A stretch of DNA of 64,000 nt from Aspidiotus rigidus. Its lineage: Eukaryota; Arthropoda; Insecta; Hemiptera; Diaspididae. The stretch is taken from assembly GCA_035079385.1 (NCBI GenBank), contig JAVHKY010000025.1, positions 13,366,501 through 13,430,500 of the forward strand, given 5' to 3'. Each line of letters begins with the position of its first letter. The first letter of the stretch is position 1. The notes under the pieces are model-generated. The model searched no databases. It was not told the DNA's origin and saw only the letters and a list, made by a program, of their open reading frames with translations. The position numbers and the translations under genes were made by a program. Shown in pieces: positions 1 to 12,599 of this stretch.

Positions 1-2129
1 AGGGAGGGAATTATTTGTAAGTCTAAAAAAAGGAAGAGAAGTTGGCGGAGCTATTTTAGAGACTTGGAAAAATTTTAAATCAAGGAGTATGCAGAGGAGG
101 GAAAAAAATCCCTTTTGTAAGAAAAGATCGGCACATACGTACACAGCAAATTATGCAAATGAAGAGGATTGTTTAGCATAATATCGAGGAAGATAGCACG
201 AATATAAATCGCAACGAACACTTTTTGAATTTCATTTTTATATAAGTCCAATCTTAAGCCGTGTTCTAAACCCGAAAACAAATGAACAAGGAGTGAAAAT
301 GGAAAAATTAAGATGGGAATCGACGCGATAACGACGCCCAACGAAATCTAGGCAACCACAGAAATCCTATTGTACTCTTGTTCGTGCTCGAAACATTGTC
401 CGCGTCGTTTCAAGATGAATTTTGCGTATATTTTCAGCATCAAAAATATATTATGTAGCAGATGACTGAAGACGATGCAGAGCAAAGCGAGGAGAAACGA
501 GGAAAAGGTGAAAGATTCACGTACACGAAGACAAAAGCCTCGAGACTACTGATGAGGGTGAGAGAGAATTCTAAAGGAGACCCGCAAGCAAGGGCGAAGT
601 ACAAAACAGCCGGTCACTTTAATCTAAAGCAATCAATCACCTGAAACACTTGCTATCAACCTTTTCCAGCTCCGTTTATAGTACACGAAAGGTATGCCAA
701 ACAATTTTACGTATGTAAGTGAACGGGATATCAATTATAGTAGAAATTATTGTCGACAATTCCTTGTCTCATGATTTTAGGTCAAAACGATCTCTAATGG
801 CGGAAAATTCCAGCGAAACGACGAGCGAAGTGACTAAAAGGCGGGGAAAATCGTAGCAGATACGCAAATAAAAGGGCATCCTTACTTACACCTTCTAACA
901 ATACGGCCGCAGCACGTTAAATTTGGTTCCACTCGCTCTGTGAGTTTTCTTTTCCCTTTTCTTAATTAAAATTTTTCACCGGATACGATATTCGACGTAA
1001 GTGAATGTAAAATTGACTCTTCCACGCCGACGTTGAACGTCGTCGTTGTCGCGGTGGTAAAGGTATTATCAACTTGATTAATATTTGGCAGCAAAGCATA
1101 TTCTGTATCATTCGAAGTGTACATTTTGCCACAAATATGCAAATATCATATTACAGTACGGTGGCATAGAAGACGGGTTAATTTAAACACGTATAGGTAT
1201 ATTATGTATAGGCCGCAATGTAAACTTACGACAATGAAATTTTAATTCCCCAACGACGACGGTCGACGTTAGGCGTTTGACTGACTGTTTATTTTTATCT
1301 CACAGGTACCGACAGCATCTGAATTTTAGATTTACGTTGCTGTATTTTAGAAAGGCGTTCGCACGCGGTGCGACACCTTCACTCGCTATAATCCGTCTGA
1401 GGTAAAACTTACGTATGTCAAGTACACGTTGGAATGTACAATTTTTGACACGGCAGAAAATGATACGAGTTAATCGAGGACGTTTGGGACGCCCCCGTAT
1501 TGTTGCTTCGGCAAGTTCTTGAAACATTGCCGTCATTTTTGGTTGACCGCAATTCCGAGGGAGCGCACGTAATCGTACAGCGACGAATCCAATCTGATCT
1601 GTTTCGAAGGCCACCTAGGAATTTCGAGATCAAATGACGACATTCGGTACGCGTTATGTTCGTCCTTTGACATTTTTGAATCAGCGTTTTCTTCGCGGTT
1701 CCGCTGATTTCCTCGTTTGAGAATTTTATGACAAGGTGAATATACAATGAAGGTTTTCAAATTGCTCGAGTCTTTTACAAGATCAGTAATATTTTAACGT
1801 ATTCTCCTGAGAGGGTATTTCTCCAGTTTCTATCTCATCCGCCTCTGAAGACAGATACTAGTATGACAAAGCAATTACGGCTCACATTTGGTCCACATCT
1901 TAAGATGAAAAACTAATGCCCATACTGCAATAACTGCTCCATAAGCACTCGGACTTTGATATCCATCTCTTCATTTATCAATGCACTGATGATGTCTATT
2001 TCAAAAAACTGCTATCTACTGATGCGCAGCGAATAGAAATAACATCTTTTAAATACATTTCCAATAAGTTTTTGGAGCCGGAATACTTTTGAAGAAGTCT
2101 ATAGTTTAGTTTCGGTGAGATCATTATGT
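1..2129. other. Non-genic AT-rich DNA
   Basis: I see no supported gene here. Open frames are all about 110 codons or shorter, overlap one another on the minus strand (1300-1760), and match no family I recognise. The region has mixed base composition and no obvious tandem repeats. Confidence 0.5.
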
Positions 2130-2330
2130 TGAAACAAATCAACTCGTTACTCTGACCAACAGTCGACCTTACCGCAAATCGATACACAATGACTGGAAGT
2201 CGACTCAAAATCAATCGCTCCACCGTCGACATCAAAATTGAATCGACTCTCGGTCTCATGGATGATCTCGGCAGAAAATCGACGTCGGTTTCAAGTCGAT
2301 TACACGTCACGCTTAGGTAAACGACTTCTT
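2130..2330. repeat. Dispersed repeat rich in tcgact/agtcga motifs (copy 1)
   Basis: Many short tcgac/gtcga and tcaaaat/attttga motifs alternate here, for example gtcgactcaaaatc, gtcgacatcaaaattga and aatcgactc. A clearly related stretch lies at 12180-12560 with the same order of motifs (cactcaaaatcgacc, then gtcgacgtcaaaattgag, then tcgatta). Similar motifs recur at 37686-38390. I recognise no named transposon family. Confidence 0.5.
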
Positions 2331-2475
2331 GCTCGGCCTCCTTTTTCCTAATGTTAACCTTTCTCCGTGTCTCACCGATGTAAATACCTTCGCACTGCTC
2401 GCAACTGAGCTTGTACACTCCGTTCAGGTTTCTCTTGTCCTTTCCTTCTGTCAGGTCATCACTTATTCTATTCAC
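2320..2475 (-). pseudogene. Penelope-like element remnant, GIY-YIG endonuclease start (PLE-3)
   Basis: Read on the minus strand, about 50 residues match the beginning of the GIY-YIG endonuclease of Penelope-like retroelements. A GVYKLSCEQC segment carries the paired cysteines (CxxC) typical of the family, followed by GIYIGETRR. The same block is present in the better preserved copy at 55.3 kb. After about residue 52 the frame runs into unrelated repeat DNA, so this is a short broken fragment of the 3' part of an element, with no reverse transcriptase left. Confidence 0.75.
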
Positions 2476-2654
2476 TATATGTGGAAGCAGACTTCGTGGA
2501 TGGTTATGACGTCACGAGCTATCAATGTTATATCTATACGTGAGCTAGATAGCTCAACTTACATTTCACCTTCTTCTTCAAGCACCGACTCCACGACGGA
2601 GGCTGGTGATCCAGAAAGCAATGGTGACCCTTGAAAAAGCGGACCGGAACAACT

Positions 2655-2890
2655 CATTTTGCTGGAGCAAACGTTTCTTTGCTGAAAATGATTCAGGATG
2701 TGGTCCAGAACATTATACCAAAAATCCCGCGTTTCCCCTCTGTAGCTTCTTCTTTTATGGAAGTTCGAACCCCCAAAAATTAGTTTTTCGCCTATATCGC
2801 GCGAAATTGAAATTTTATTTAAAAATGTTTCAAACAAAAGTTGTTCCTCGTTAAAATTCATACCAAATAACGTATTCAACTTTCAGCCCA
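2655..2890 (+). repeat. Left inverted arm of fold-back element
   Basis: Inverted counterpart of 4515-4748. The arm ends inside one reversed repeat unit (aacgtattcaactttcag at about 2870), so the array and the arms share sequence. Confidence 0.75.
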
Positions 2891-2942
2891 TTCCAATTAT
2901 AGCCTTCGCCAAGGCCGTTTAAAACAGGACCAAAATTCTGAA

Positions 2943-4620
2943 GGCTGAATAACTCATTTTATAGCAAATTTGACGAGGAACAACTTTTGTTCGAGACATT
3001 TTTTCATAAAATTTCAATTTTGTGAGATACTATAATATGGAAAAACTGAGTTTGGTCCACTTTTAAACGGCCTTTCCAAAGGTTCTAATTGTTATAGTCT
3101 GAAAGTTGAATACGTCATTTGGTATGAAATTTAACGAGGAACTTTTTTTGTTTGAAACATTTTTTCATAAAATTTCAATTTTGTGAGACACCGAAATATG
3201 GAAAAACTGATTTTTGCCCTCTTTTGAATGGCCTTTGCAAAGACGCTAATCGGTATAGGGTGAAAGTTGAATACGTTATTTGATATGAAATTTAACGAGG
3301 AACAACTTTTGTTCGAGACATTTTTTCATGAAATTTCAATTTTGTGAGATACTAAATAATATGGAAAAACTGAGTTCGGTCATCTTTTAAACGGCCTTTG
3401 CAAAGGTTCTAATTCTTATAGGCTGAAAGTTGAATACGTCATTTGGTATGAAATTTAACGTGAACAACTTTTAGTTCAAAATATCTTTTCATAAAATTTC
3501 AATTTAGTGAAATACTAAAATAAGGAAAAACTGAGTTTGGTCCTCTTTTGAACGGCCTTTGCAAAGGTTATGATTGTTACAGGCTGAAAGTTGAATACGT
3601 TATTTGGTATGAAATTTAACGAGGAACAACTTCTGTTTGAAACATTTCTTTGAAAAATTTCGATTTTGTGAGATACTTTATGGAAAAACTGAGTTTGGTC
3701 CTCTTTTAAACGGCCTTTGCAAAGGCGCCAATTGGTATAGGCTGAAAGTTGAATACGTTATTTGGTAAAAAATTTAATGAGGAACAACTTTTGTTTGAAA
3801 AATTTTTTGATAAAATTTCAATTTTGGAAAAACCGATGTGGGTCCTCTTTTGAACGGCCTTTGCAAAAGTGCTAATTGGTATAGGCTGAAAGTTGAATAC
3901 GTTAATTGGTATGAAATTTAATGAGGAACAACTTTTGTTTGAAACATTTTTTCATAAATTTCAATTTTGTGAGATACTTAAATATGGAAAAACTGATTTT
4001 TGTCCTCTTTTGAACGGCCTTTGGAAAGGTGCTAATTGTTACAGGCTGAAAGTTGAATACGTTATTTGGTATGAAATATAAGGAGGAACAACTTCTGTTT
4101 GAAACATTTCTTTGAAAAATTTCAATTTTGTGAGATACTTTATGGAAAAACTGAGTTTGGTCCTCTTTTAAACGGCCTTTGCAAAAGTGCTAATTGTTAC
4201 AGGCTGAAAGTTGTATACGTTATTTGATATGGAATTTAACGAGGAACAACTTTTATTTGAAAAATGTTTTGATAAAATTTCAATTTTGTGAGATACTATA
4301 TGGAAAAACCGATTTAGGTCCTCTTTTGAACGGCCTTTGCAAAGGTACTAATTGCTACAGGCTGAAAGTTGTATACGATATTTGATATGAAATTTAACGA
4401 GGAACAGTTTGTAACATTTTTTCATAAAACTTCAATTTTGTGAGATACTAAAATATTGAAAAACTGATTTTTGTCCTCTCTCGAACGGCCTTTGCAAATG
4501 CGCTAATCGGTATAGGCTGAAAGTTGAATACGTTATTTGGTATGAAATTCAACGAGGATTAAGTTTTGTTCAAAACATTTTCCAAGAAAATTTCAATTTC
4601 GCGCGATATAGGCGAAAAAC
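2943..4620 (+). repeat. Tandem array of ~158-bp units
   Basis: The marker gctgaaagttgaatacgt recurs at about 2943 (diverged), 3097, 3258, 3421, 3582, 3740, 3884, 4044, 4202, 4360 and 4515, a spacing of 144-163 bp. Each unit also contains tttaacgaggaacaac, aaaatttcaattttgtga, tatggaaaaactga and aacggcctttgcaaag. Units differ by scattered substitutions and small indels. The apparent small open frames inside (3893-4385) are by-products of the repeat. Confidence 0.85.
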
Positions 4621-4748
4621 TAATTTGGGGAGGGTCGAACCTCCATACAAAAAGAAGCTCCAGGGGGAAAACGCGGGATTTTCAGTACGTTGTTTAGGAC
4701 CACATCCTGAACCATTTTCAGCAAAGAAATGTTTCCTCCAGCAAAATG
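4515..4748 (-). repeat. Right inverted arm of fold-back element
   Basis: Reverse-complement counterpart of 2655-2890. It includes the last array unit, then tttcgcgcgatatagg, aacgcgggattttcag and the terminal ctccagcaaaatg, followed by a run of T. Confidence 0.75.
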
Positions 4749-7659
4749 TTTTTTTTTTTCGCCCAATATTGCTCTTATTTGCCTACACTAATAGTAGACG
4801 GCAGTATAATAGAAAAGCAAAATCCTCGAGTTGGTTTCTTCTGAGGTCAATACACGTGAGAACAATTTCAATGAGAACGAATAAACAGGGAGAGCGAAGT
4901 CAATCGGGAATTCATCAATCCTTTAGAGAGACCCTGATTTTATCAAACAAAAAAGTCTGCTCCAGAGAATGGGATCAAATTCTCTTTAATTTTTGTTACG
5001 TGCATGTGTAGCTGGCTAGTTATAAACCTCCAACTCCTCAGCTTTTCGCAACCAAACGAGTTTGAGAAGTTTTTACGGATGTACAAGCCACTACACATGG
5101 CACGAACTGACTCTCTCTCTCTCTCTCATTTATTTTGGAAGCTCCGACAAAGTTTGAGGAGTTGTGTTTTCGGCAAGTATGGTTACTTGTAACTGGACCA
5201 TCTCGTAATATTTTATTCAAGTATTCTAAATTGTGACATGGCCGACGAAAATGCATTCAATTCATTACACTCACGCATATACAAACTAAGAATACGTCTA
5301 AACGTCACTTATTTCAGTCTCGAGAAAAAAAATAATTAATTTGGATACATTGCAAGAGTGAGCCATTCATCGATCTCGAGATTGCACCGCCCATAATGTA
5401 ATTCGAAAAAATTTCTCCTTCCATCGACGCTTGTGTTAATTAAAATTTCCGAGTGGGCTCGTGAACTCGCCCACCCCACCTGTTATTTTGATAGCGGTAA
5501 AAATGTACCACTGTTCCTATTTTGGAGTTTTCGAGGCGAGGTAAAATTCGATACAGCTCAAAAATTAGGATAGTACAGCAAAACGGGAGAAGCATTTTTT
5601 TTTTCCTCGTCGTTTTTATCGCTCGCACTTCATCTTCTTTCGCTTTCGCAGTCGACAGACTAGTATAAAATCAGTAACAGCGAAATTTACATTTCCTAAA
5701 TTAGTTTCGTTGCCCAATATAGCACTGCGTATAGCTTCGTAATTACACATTCTTTTATTCATGCGCTCTCGTGAAAGCTGACTATTTGATGATTTTTTTT
5801 CTCCCTCCCTGGAATCTGTATTATTCATTTTTTTAACGATGCAAAGATGTTTATATTTCAGTATAGGGAGCGAAACGGAAAAAAAGAGAGACGCTATTTA
5901 CTCGCTCGCTTTGAAGTGATAGTTTGACAATAATTTCTCCAAAGCATCATGACATTTTCGTAACAGCAACATTTTATACACGCCAGTGCACGCTAAAAGC
6001 TTTTCGAATTTCTCACCGCTTTTCCTGCATACAAAAAAACATGAAAGGTGGTTAAAGCTATCCGATATGTGTAATTTGTTGTATCAACGATACGGTTTGA
6101 TTGTTTCAATTCGTCGTTCATGCAGTAAATATCAAGCTGGTGACCTGCTCTACGCGATACTGATCTCCGAACTAACAGATTTTAGGGGTTTAAATCTTGA
6201 CTAAAATTCGTGCTCCGTAAAAGCGTGTAGTTTTGCTTCATTCTTCGTTTCCACAACGTAGGTAAGCAAACAAAAAATATTCCGCGATGGAATGTGAAAT
6301 TTACAATATTCGATCCCTTTTCCCGAGTATGAAATACCAAAAATATGCATCCATGGTGTGCTTTGTAATAGAAAAGTTTAGCGTTTCCTGAAATTTGAGT
6401 TCACGTTTTCCACTTATAACGAGAATGCAAGGTATGGTACGCGTTATACCTCAACTCGAGCAAAAAAATACCATGTATGGAAATGTAATGCGGAAATTCA
6501 ATATTTGGAAACACAGAATCGAGAAAAAATTCATTTTGGGTTATCGAAATTAATATTATAACATTCTGGTAAAAATAATGTCGGATATCAAATTTGCTTC
6601 AGAGTGGAAATTAGAGTTCTGACAAGAAGAAGGATCCTATTTTTTGGCCAATATCCAACTTTCTCTTCTTTGGTGCGTTATTGTAAGAAGGAGATATGCA
6701 CAAACGTTGCACAAACGATTTTACTTCGTTACAAGTATTATCTTATGTAATCATGTGGTGGACGGTGCTCAGGATTGGAGCTGTCTTTCTAGTTCTGGAC
6801 GAGATAGTTCTGACACGCGCAAACGATTCTGCTCAAATTTTAACCAATCCGTCAACCTAACTTTTAGACTTGAGATGAACCCGGTGGCACCAAAATTCAA
6901 GGGGCTTGTAAAACGCGTGCGATCGTTACAAAGAAAAGTACCTTTGGAATTCATATTGAGTGAGAGGAGATGGAAGTAAAGCAATAAAAATTAAAAGACC
7001 AATTCTCGTACTTTATTGGTCAACTTACAAGATTACTTTCTGGTGATATCGCAGGCGAGACTGAGAGAAAAGCACGAAACATCAAGGGTAAAAGAAAATA
7101 CCTTATTGTATTAAATTTGACAGCACTGCTGTCATTCAGCCTGGTGATTGGATGGGACAGAAAGAACAGAACCGAGCAATAGAAAGACAACAACACAGCA
7201 CACAGGCGGAAGGACCAATCACGTCGCAGAATTGTTGTAGCCAATCAGACTACAGTATTAGACTTTAAAAACTAATGTTCAAGGCCTTGTTCCTTAATAG
7301 CGATACAACTGATGATGTGGTGGCACCCACAAGTACTCTCGTAAGCTAACCAATGAAATAGACTTGTACATTCAAGATCTTTCAATTTTTAGAATACTAC
7401 AAGTTTGTACCTAAACAAAGTACGAGTATGAGAAACAACAGGGAGCTGATAGAGCTATTGGACGAAAAGGAAATCAAGGCGTACCGTTGGATGTGATCAA
7501 AGGATGAACTTCTCACTCCGCTAGAAAACAACAGATATCATGCGAACCTTGATGGGCTGAAGTACGCCAGAATAGTCGAAGGCATCGTGGACCAGAACTA
7601 CTGCCGATGCAATCACAAGTTCTGCACCCAGAAAGGACACCACTGTCACTGATCAACTT
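4749..7659. other. Non-genic stretch
   Basis: No gene is supported. Short open frames exist on both strands (for example 6644-6979, 111 codons) but they overlap opposite-strand frames and show no recognisable domain. A short CT run is present at 5112-5128. The stretch from about 7430 may be the decayed upstream part of the LINE fragment that becomes recognisable at 7660. Confidence 0.45.
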
Positions 7660-8037
7660 TGAAAACGGGGGCAGAGACGTGGAAAGTAAAAAGGCCGACC
7701 GGTGAAGCCTTCATGCCTTTGAGATGTGGGCATACCGACGTCTTTTGAGAATCCCGTGGCCAACGATCTGAATATACGCACTAGACTGTCCACTATCTGC
7801 GACCAACAAATTCTGAAATTTTTTGGCCACATAATCCGTAGACCCTCGGGTAACTTGGAGAAACTGGTGGTCCCGAAAAAATTCGAGGGTAAAAGACTTA
7901 GAGGTCGCTCGCCAATCAGGTCAAGCCTGAAACGGGCTTTATGTAGAGCGGAGGATCGGACAGACTGGGAACTAGTCGTGGAGGAAATTGGTTGCTTCAG
8001 ACATGAAGCACAAGGACCGATGATGATGACTTATTGA
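7660..8037 (+). pseudogene. LINE remnant, C-terminal end of a CR1/RTE-type reverse transcriptase protein
   Basis: In pieces of two frames the plus strand reads GAETW, then AFEMWAYRRLLRIPW, then a segment with ILKFFGHIIRR, NLEKLVVPKKFEGKR and RGRSP. This order is characteristic of the C-terminus of non-LTR retrotransposon ORF2 proteins, downstream of the reverse transcriptase. A frame change near 7735 separates the RIPW part from the FFGHI part. No catalytic motif remains, so this is a 3' fragment. It abuts, tail to tail, the R1-like fragment on the opposite strand. Confidence 0.75.
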
Positions 8038-8833
8038 AACACCCATGGCCGCTCATCATCCATGTAAGATGGAAGTTCACCTGGCCATGGTCTCGGTCTA
8101 TCCACTTGTCAAGATACTCCCCCTTTCCTGTCTGGGAAAGTCGCTCTTTCCACTTGGCAAGCAAGGAGCGCTTGGCCTCCTGCTTGGCCCGCAAGGCTTG
8201 TTGGATGGTCCTTATCTTTTTCTTTGCCTTGAACACTATTGATGCTCGCTCTTCTGCCAGCAGATCAATTAGCGGTGTCTAAGCTAACATGCAAAGAGCA
8301 TCCGTCGACACAGTGTGGTAGACACTCACACACTTAAGCGCAGCTCTTAGTCGGATTCTTTCCAATTTCCTTCTCCTGTACTCAATCTTTGTGGAGTCGG
8401 CCCACACCAGGACTCCATAAGGAGGATCGACATTAGAGTCCTCTTATGGCTTCTCTTGGTCCTCTCACTTGCAGGCAAAAGATGGGTGGATTAAACTTTC
8501 TACGGTTTGTGAAAACAATGGCCTTCGTCTTGTCAACTTCCAAGCTTAATCCGTCCGACTCAATCGAACGGGTGACAGCCTCTAGGGCTGGTTCACCTTG
8601 GTCTCCACCTGGACAACAGTGTCGGCCGAACCAACCATCAGTGTGTTGTCGGCGTAGAATATGAGCTGCACCCCTATGTTGGGCCTGGTTTCGTGAAAGA
8701 TAATGAAGACCCTTGGTAAGCTTACGAGAGGAGTGAGTGGACCCGAGAATAGCAAAAAGAGAGTAAGGAAGAGAGAAAGAGAGCCCAAGTTGACGACATT
8801 ATGAATGCTGATGATGTCACAGACAGCCGCCAT
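7997..8833 (-). pseudogene. R1/Jockey-like LINE remnant (reverse transcriptase to C-terminal zinc-finger region)
   Basis: Reading from 8833 downwards, the minus strand shows IFYADNTLMVGSADT, a reverse transcriptase catalytic motif (YADD altered to YADN) with the usual downstream hydrophobics. Further on come the thumb-like region, IRTIQQALRAKQEAK and KWIDRDHGQVNFHLT followed by GHGCF. That last pair is the signature of the R1-clade C-terminal region preceding the CCHC-type finger. A related copy on the plus strand lies at 52985-53870, with matching sequence around the cacagtgtggtagac / gtcgactgatgctc region. The frame is interrupted several times, so it is not functional. Confidence 0.75.
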
Positions 8834-8879
8834 GGATGGTTATGACGTTACGAGTTAATGACGTCACTACTGTTGATAT

Positions 8880-11800
8880 CGATCCCTTATAGGCAAGACA
8901 GCTCAAAATGCTGTACTCCAAGAATGGGATGCACACGGATGGAGCGAGTGAGCCGTCCTAGAACTTAGCTAGATAGCTCCCAAGAACAGGACGTACGCCT
9001 CTGTGAGAAAAATGTACAAGCTAAACCATAATTTCAACACCAAACAGGCGACAGTAGACACTGTCATGAGTCTCATTCTGATGAACGTTAATTACGATAG
9101 ACAACACTTCTAGGATGACGCCACGCCCAAGAAAAGCCTGTTAAAAGTTGAAAAAGACGGTGTAGAAAGTGAAAGCGAATTAAATTCTCTGTTATTTCAA
9201 ATATCCTATTTTGTTGACAGGATCGTATCAACGATTCTTTTTTTTCCCCCAATGACCGGAAAACCCTGATAAATTTAACACGTTTAACATTCGCAAGCGC
9301 ATAAAGCTGCTTTGATATATGAGTATTGCTTTATATTCTACAACATAATCAACGTTTATGAAAAGAGGTAGCGAATTATTTAGTACGATAGCACAATATA
9401 ATTAAACTTATTAAAGTCATGCATTAACGCTGTTGACTCTATACAGGAATAAATGGATTTTGTTAAAAACGTTTCTACGCTCCGTCACCAGCTCTACGCC
9501 GGAGGTCAGTTGATTAAAAGCGATTGCTTTTTATTCCATACCATCACGCTGATAAAGGCTCGTCGTATTGACCTGTTGCGCTTTGTATTTAACCTCGCCG
9601 CGAGCTTTTAAAGCGCCACGAAACGCGTACCGCATTTCTTGAATGAGTCGTCGCTTTGTAATTTCCATGCAAACGAGCTCACCTTTAAAAAGCAGATGTT
9701 AATAGTGCTCATGATGTTCGAATTCAAATTTTCTGTTCGACTCATCAATACGTACATGACCTGGATTTTAATTCTTAAAATTGTTGAGCAGTTATGCAAG
9801 CTGAAAACGGACGGTGTGTAGGACGTCTCGAAGGCCCTTTCCTGAAAATTTTTTCGAGTTCGAAAATCAACGAACATAACCTGGTGCCTGAACAATTCCA
9901 CCCACAAACTCTAGCCCAAAGATAAGAAACATCAAAAAACGGCGAAATGAAATGTTGAGAGCACCAAAATCAATTGATTTTATTCTCAGCTAATCCCCTG
10001 CACCCTCTGTTCCTAAGTCAAAGTTTCTTTGACAATTTCAAAAATGAATACACACAGCTTGGAGGTCTTTACCGACTTTCCTGCTCTTCTTCTCTCTCCT
10101 CAGAACTACAGTCTTGTATTTATGAAGCTCGGAGGTGAATATCTTTCTAAGACCCAAAGTGTGATATCGTCGTTGAGAAAAAGATCATTTATTTTTGGAG
10201 AAAAGATCGCGCGGTATAAAACATTCAACCGACTGAGTAAACTGAGTGAGAAACACGGCACATAAATCTGCTTACTTCGCAAATATCACTGTTGGTCTAA
10301 ATCATGTTTCTGTATTGGGTTACCCATGCGTGAGAAATGAAGGAGAGAAGGAATGTATAAAAATATTTATTATTGTAGTTCGTAAATAAAAATGAATCCG
10401 CTTTCGATCCGAATAGTATCCGTTTTATTTGAACGATGAACGCCTTCCTGCAGCGCAGTCATGGAAAAACCTCACAGCCACTAATTGCATTTAGCAAGGT
10501 TATACTCGTAAACGTGTAGGAAGTATTCTAATAGCGAAGAAACCCCCAAAGAAAGTAATTACGAACTATATTGACTGGTCTGAAAAGAAAATTTTGTTTG
10601 CCATGTTGAGCGATAGGATCAACAAGTGTTTATTCATGAACGTAGGAGACGTGATAAGAAATTGTATAAATGAATCAAAATTGGTCGGGAGGTTGTCGAG
10701 CTCGTCATGTCATCAACGTTTTACCCAAATTTGTAAATTATACGAGAGAACAGCTGAGTTCAAGTACAGTACTCGACGCATATTTATTGCCCCAGGCCAC
10801 TCGATCTGATATTAAATTTGAAGTTACGCCGGGCGCGCTATTATTTCTGTAGAATAATCTAGATTCTAGCACCATTCGTCGTGCCACCCACCTTCGCGTA
10901 ACCTAAAAGTAAATAGGCACCAAATCAAGTGGTCAGGATAAAATATATTTGACGTTTGCATGCTCGAGTTGAAACTTTTGAAAGATAGAGATATTGAACA
11001 GAAATTTCATCGCATTCGTACCCAGTCGAACCAAAAACCAAGATTTCTCAATAGGTAGCATTTACGAAAAAATATTGAGCTTTGTCGAATACACTTCCTT
11101 TTCTATCAAAACTGTATATATTCTTGGAGTGGCTTCGTATTTCAAATAATACGAGAAACTAAACTTTATCGCCGCTGTTTTCGAGCCGTTGAGATGAACA
11201 AAATTTCATCCTTCTTGCGATAATAGGCTTCTTATTTGTACATAAATAGTTACGAAAGTGCAACTTTCTGCACATAACGAAGGAGAAAATTTTCTTCAGA
11301 GATTCCTATATCGACGACGTTCAAGTAGTGTACAATGAAAACGATTTTCTGCAACGAACATTCTTCGCGATTTGGCGAAACATACGTATAAAAAATGAAT
11401 AGATACTATTGTTAAAGGGTAACGAAATGAGTTTCAGCTTTTCAAAAAATCGGACAGCCCTCACAAAAATACACGAGTACAGCGATCATTTTCAAATTTA
11501 GGATTTAACTTGTTCGTATACTGACGGGTTGATAAAAAGTATACACTTTTTATACGTATACGGATGGCACTCGCGACTAGGCCTAATCCGCGTCCCGAGT
11601 ATAATTTCATAACGGTTGGTAACCCGTTAAAAAATTGTCACAGTTGACGTTGTCATTCCGTTTTCTAGCTGTGATATTGTCATTCTGCTTTCTAATGGAG
11701 CGATGCACTGCCAGCAAAGAATTTCAATGACCTCGCCATGAAAATATCGACAATTGGATTCGATATCGAAGTCGAGGCCAAGTACAGAAAAGTGGATCTC

Positions 11801-12040
11801 CGATGACGATTATTGCCCTGACAAGTCAACGGGGAATCCTATTTTCTGAAAAAGAGAAAAGAAATTCTGCGTTTGCGACTGTTTTAACCATCCAGCTTCG
11901 AGGTGGTGGAGCTGAAGGGGGAAGGAGAGGTCACTTGGAAAAGTTCCCGTTGGATCATACTAATTCCAAAGTCAGTAGTCAGTACTGAGTCAATCATTTT
12001 ATGGGATAGGAGGGAATATATGGCGGCAAGGTTGGAATTA
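8880..12040. other. Non-genic stretch
   Basis: Nothing recognisable. Opposite-strand open frames overlap at 9608-9907, and no splice-supported coding run was found by eye. Confidence 0.4.
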
Positions 12041-12049
12041 GTTGAAAGA

Positions 12050-12180
12050 TGGTCCGAACTGAATGGTGAAGAGAATCAGATGAGAAGAACTCACGGGTTT
12101 TTCAACGGAGAAAAACGAGGGTACAAGAAACCTGTTTTATGAGAAACAGGGACACTTGGAAAAATAGGGTCGGGATCAAA
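12050..12180 (+). repeat. Dispersed repeat, tail fragment of the 43-bp family
   Basis: Contains aacgagggtacaagaaacctgttttatgag-type tail sequence in a form close to that at 23305-23360, followed by cacttggaaaaatag resembling the body unit of the same family. Confidence 0.5.
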
Positions 12181-12560
12181 ATTCAATATAAATTCAATCA
12201 TAGCCTACAGATATAAAACAAGACCAAACATCGTGGACCCAATGAATCATATCGACTCGAAATTTTGACCAGAAGTCCACTCAAAATCGACCGCCGCTCG
12301 TTTCGTTTAATCGACTCATTGTCGACGTCAAAATTGAGTCGATTACTGATATTGAAATAAGGTCGACCGAAAATAGGTACGCCGATTTTGATTCAATCAT
12401 ACGTCATTCATTAGTATCTTAACGAAAAAAAAAAAAAGAAGCCATTACTGGTATTACATAATTGACCCCAAAAGACGTTGATTTTGAGTCAACATCAATC
12501 TCTAATACTATAATATCAGGATTGAAGTCAATTTCAAAGTCGGCAATACAAAATAAGTGG
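12180..12560. repeat. Dispersed tcgact/agtcga-rich repeat (copy 2)
   Basis: Related to 2130-2330: cactcaaaatcgacc, aatcgactcattgtcgac and gtcaaaattgagtcgatt occur in the same order, followed by a diverged segment ending near cgtcattcattagt. No coding potential is seen. Confidence 0.5.
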
Positions 12561-12599
12561 GTTATTTTGAATCCTCGAAGAAATTGATAAGGTGCGTCG

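Larger units (their letters stand above)
2655..4748. mobile_element. Fold-back element with long inverted arms and internal tandem array
   Basis: The two ends are inverted copies of each other for more than 200 bp. The left end begins cattttgctggag and passes through ttgctgaaaatg, caggatgtggtcc, aaaatcccgcgttt and tatatcgcgcgaaattg. The right end shows the reverse complements of the same blocks in mirror order, ending ctccagcaaaatg. Between the arms is a tandem array of a ~158-bp unit. No transposase frame is seen, so it is probably non-autonomous. Long arms plus internal repeats resemble fold-back (Galileo/FB-type) transposons, but I cannot assign a superfamily and no target-site duplication is clear. 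Confidence 0.75.

Noticed and set aside
1300..1760. Three overlapping minus-strand frames of 75-109 codons
   Set aside because: Three frames over the same bases, no domain, no splice context.
3893..4385. Two small open frames in the tandem array
   Set aside because: They read the same repeat unit in different copies and are by-products of the array.
8034..8282. Two plus-strand frames over the R1-like LINE
   Set aside because: They are antisense to the reverse transcriptase C-terminal region on the minus strand.
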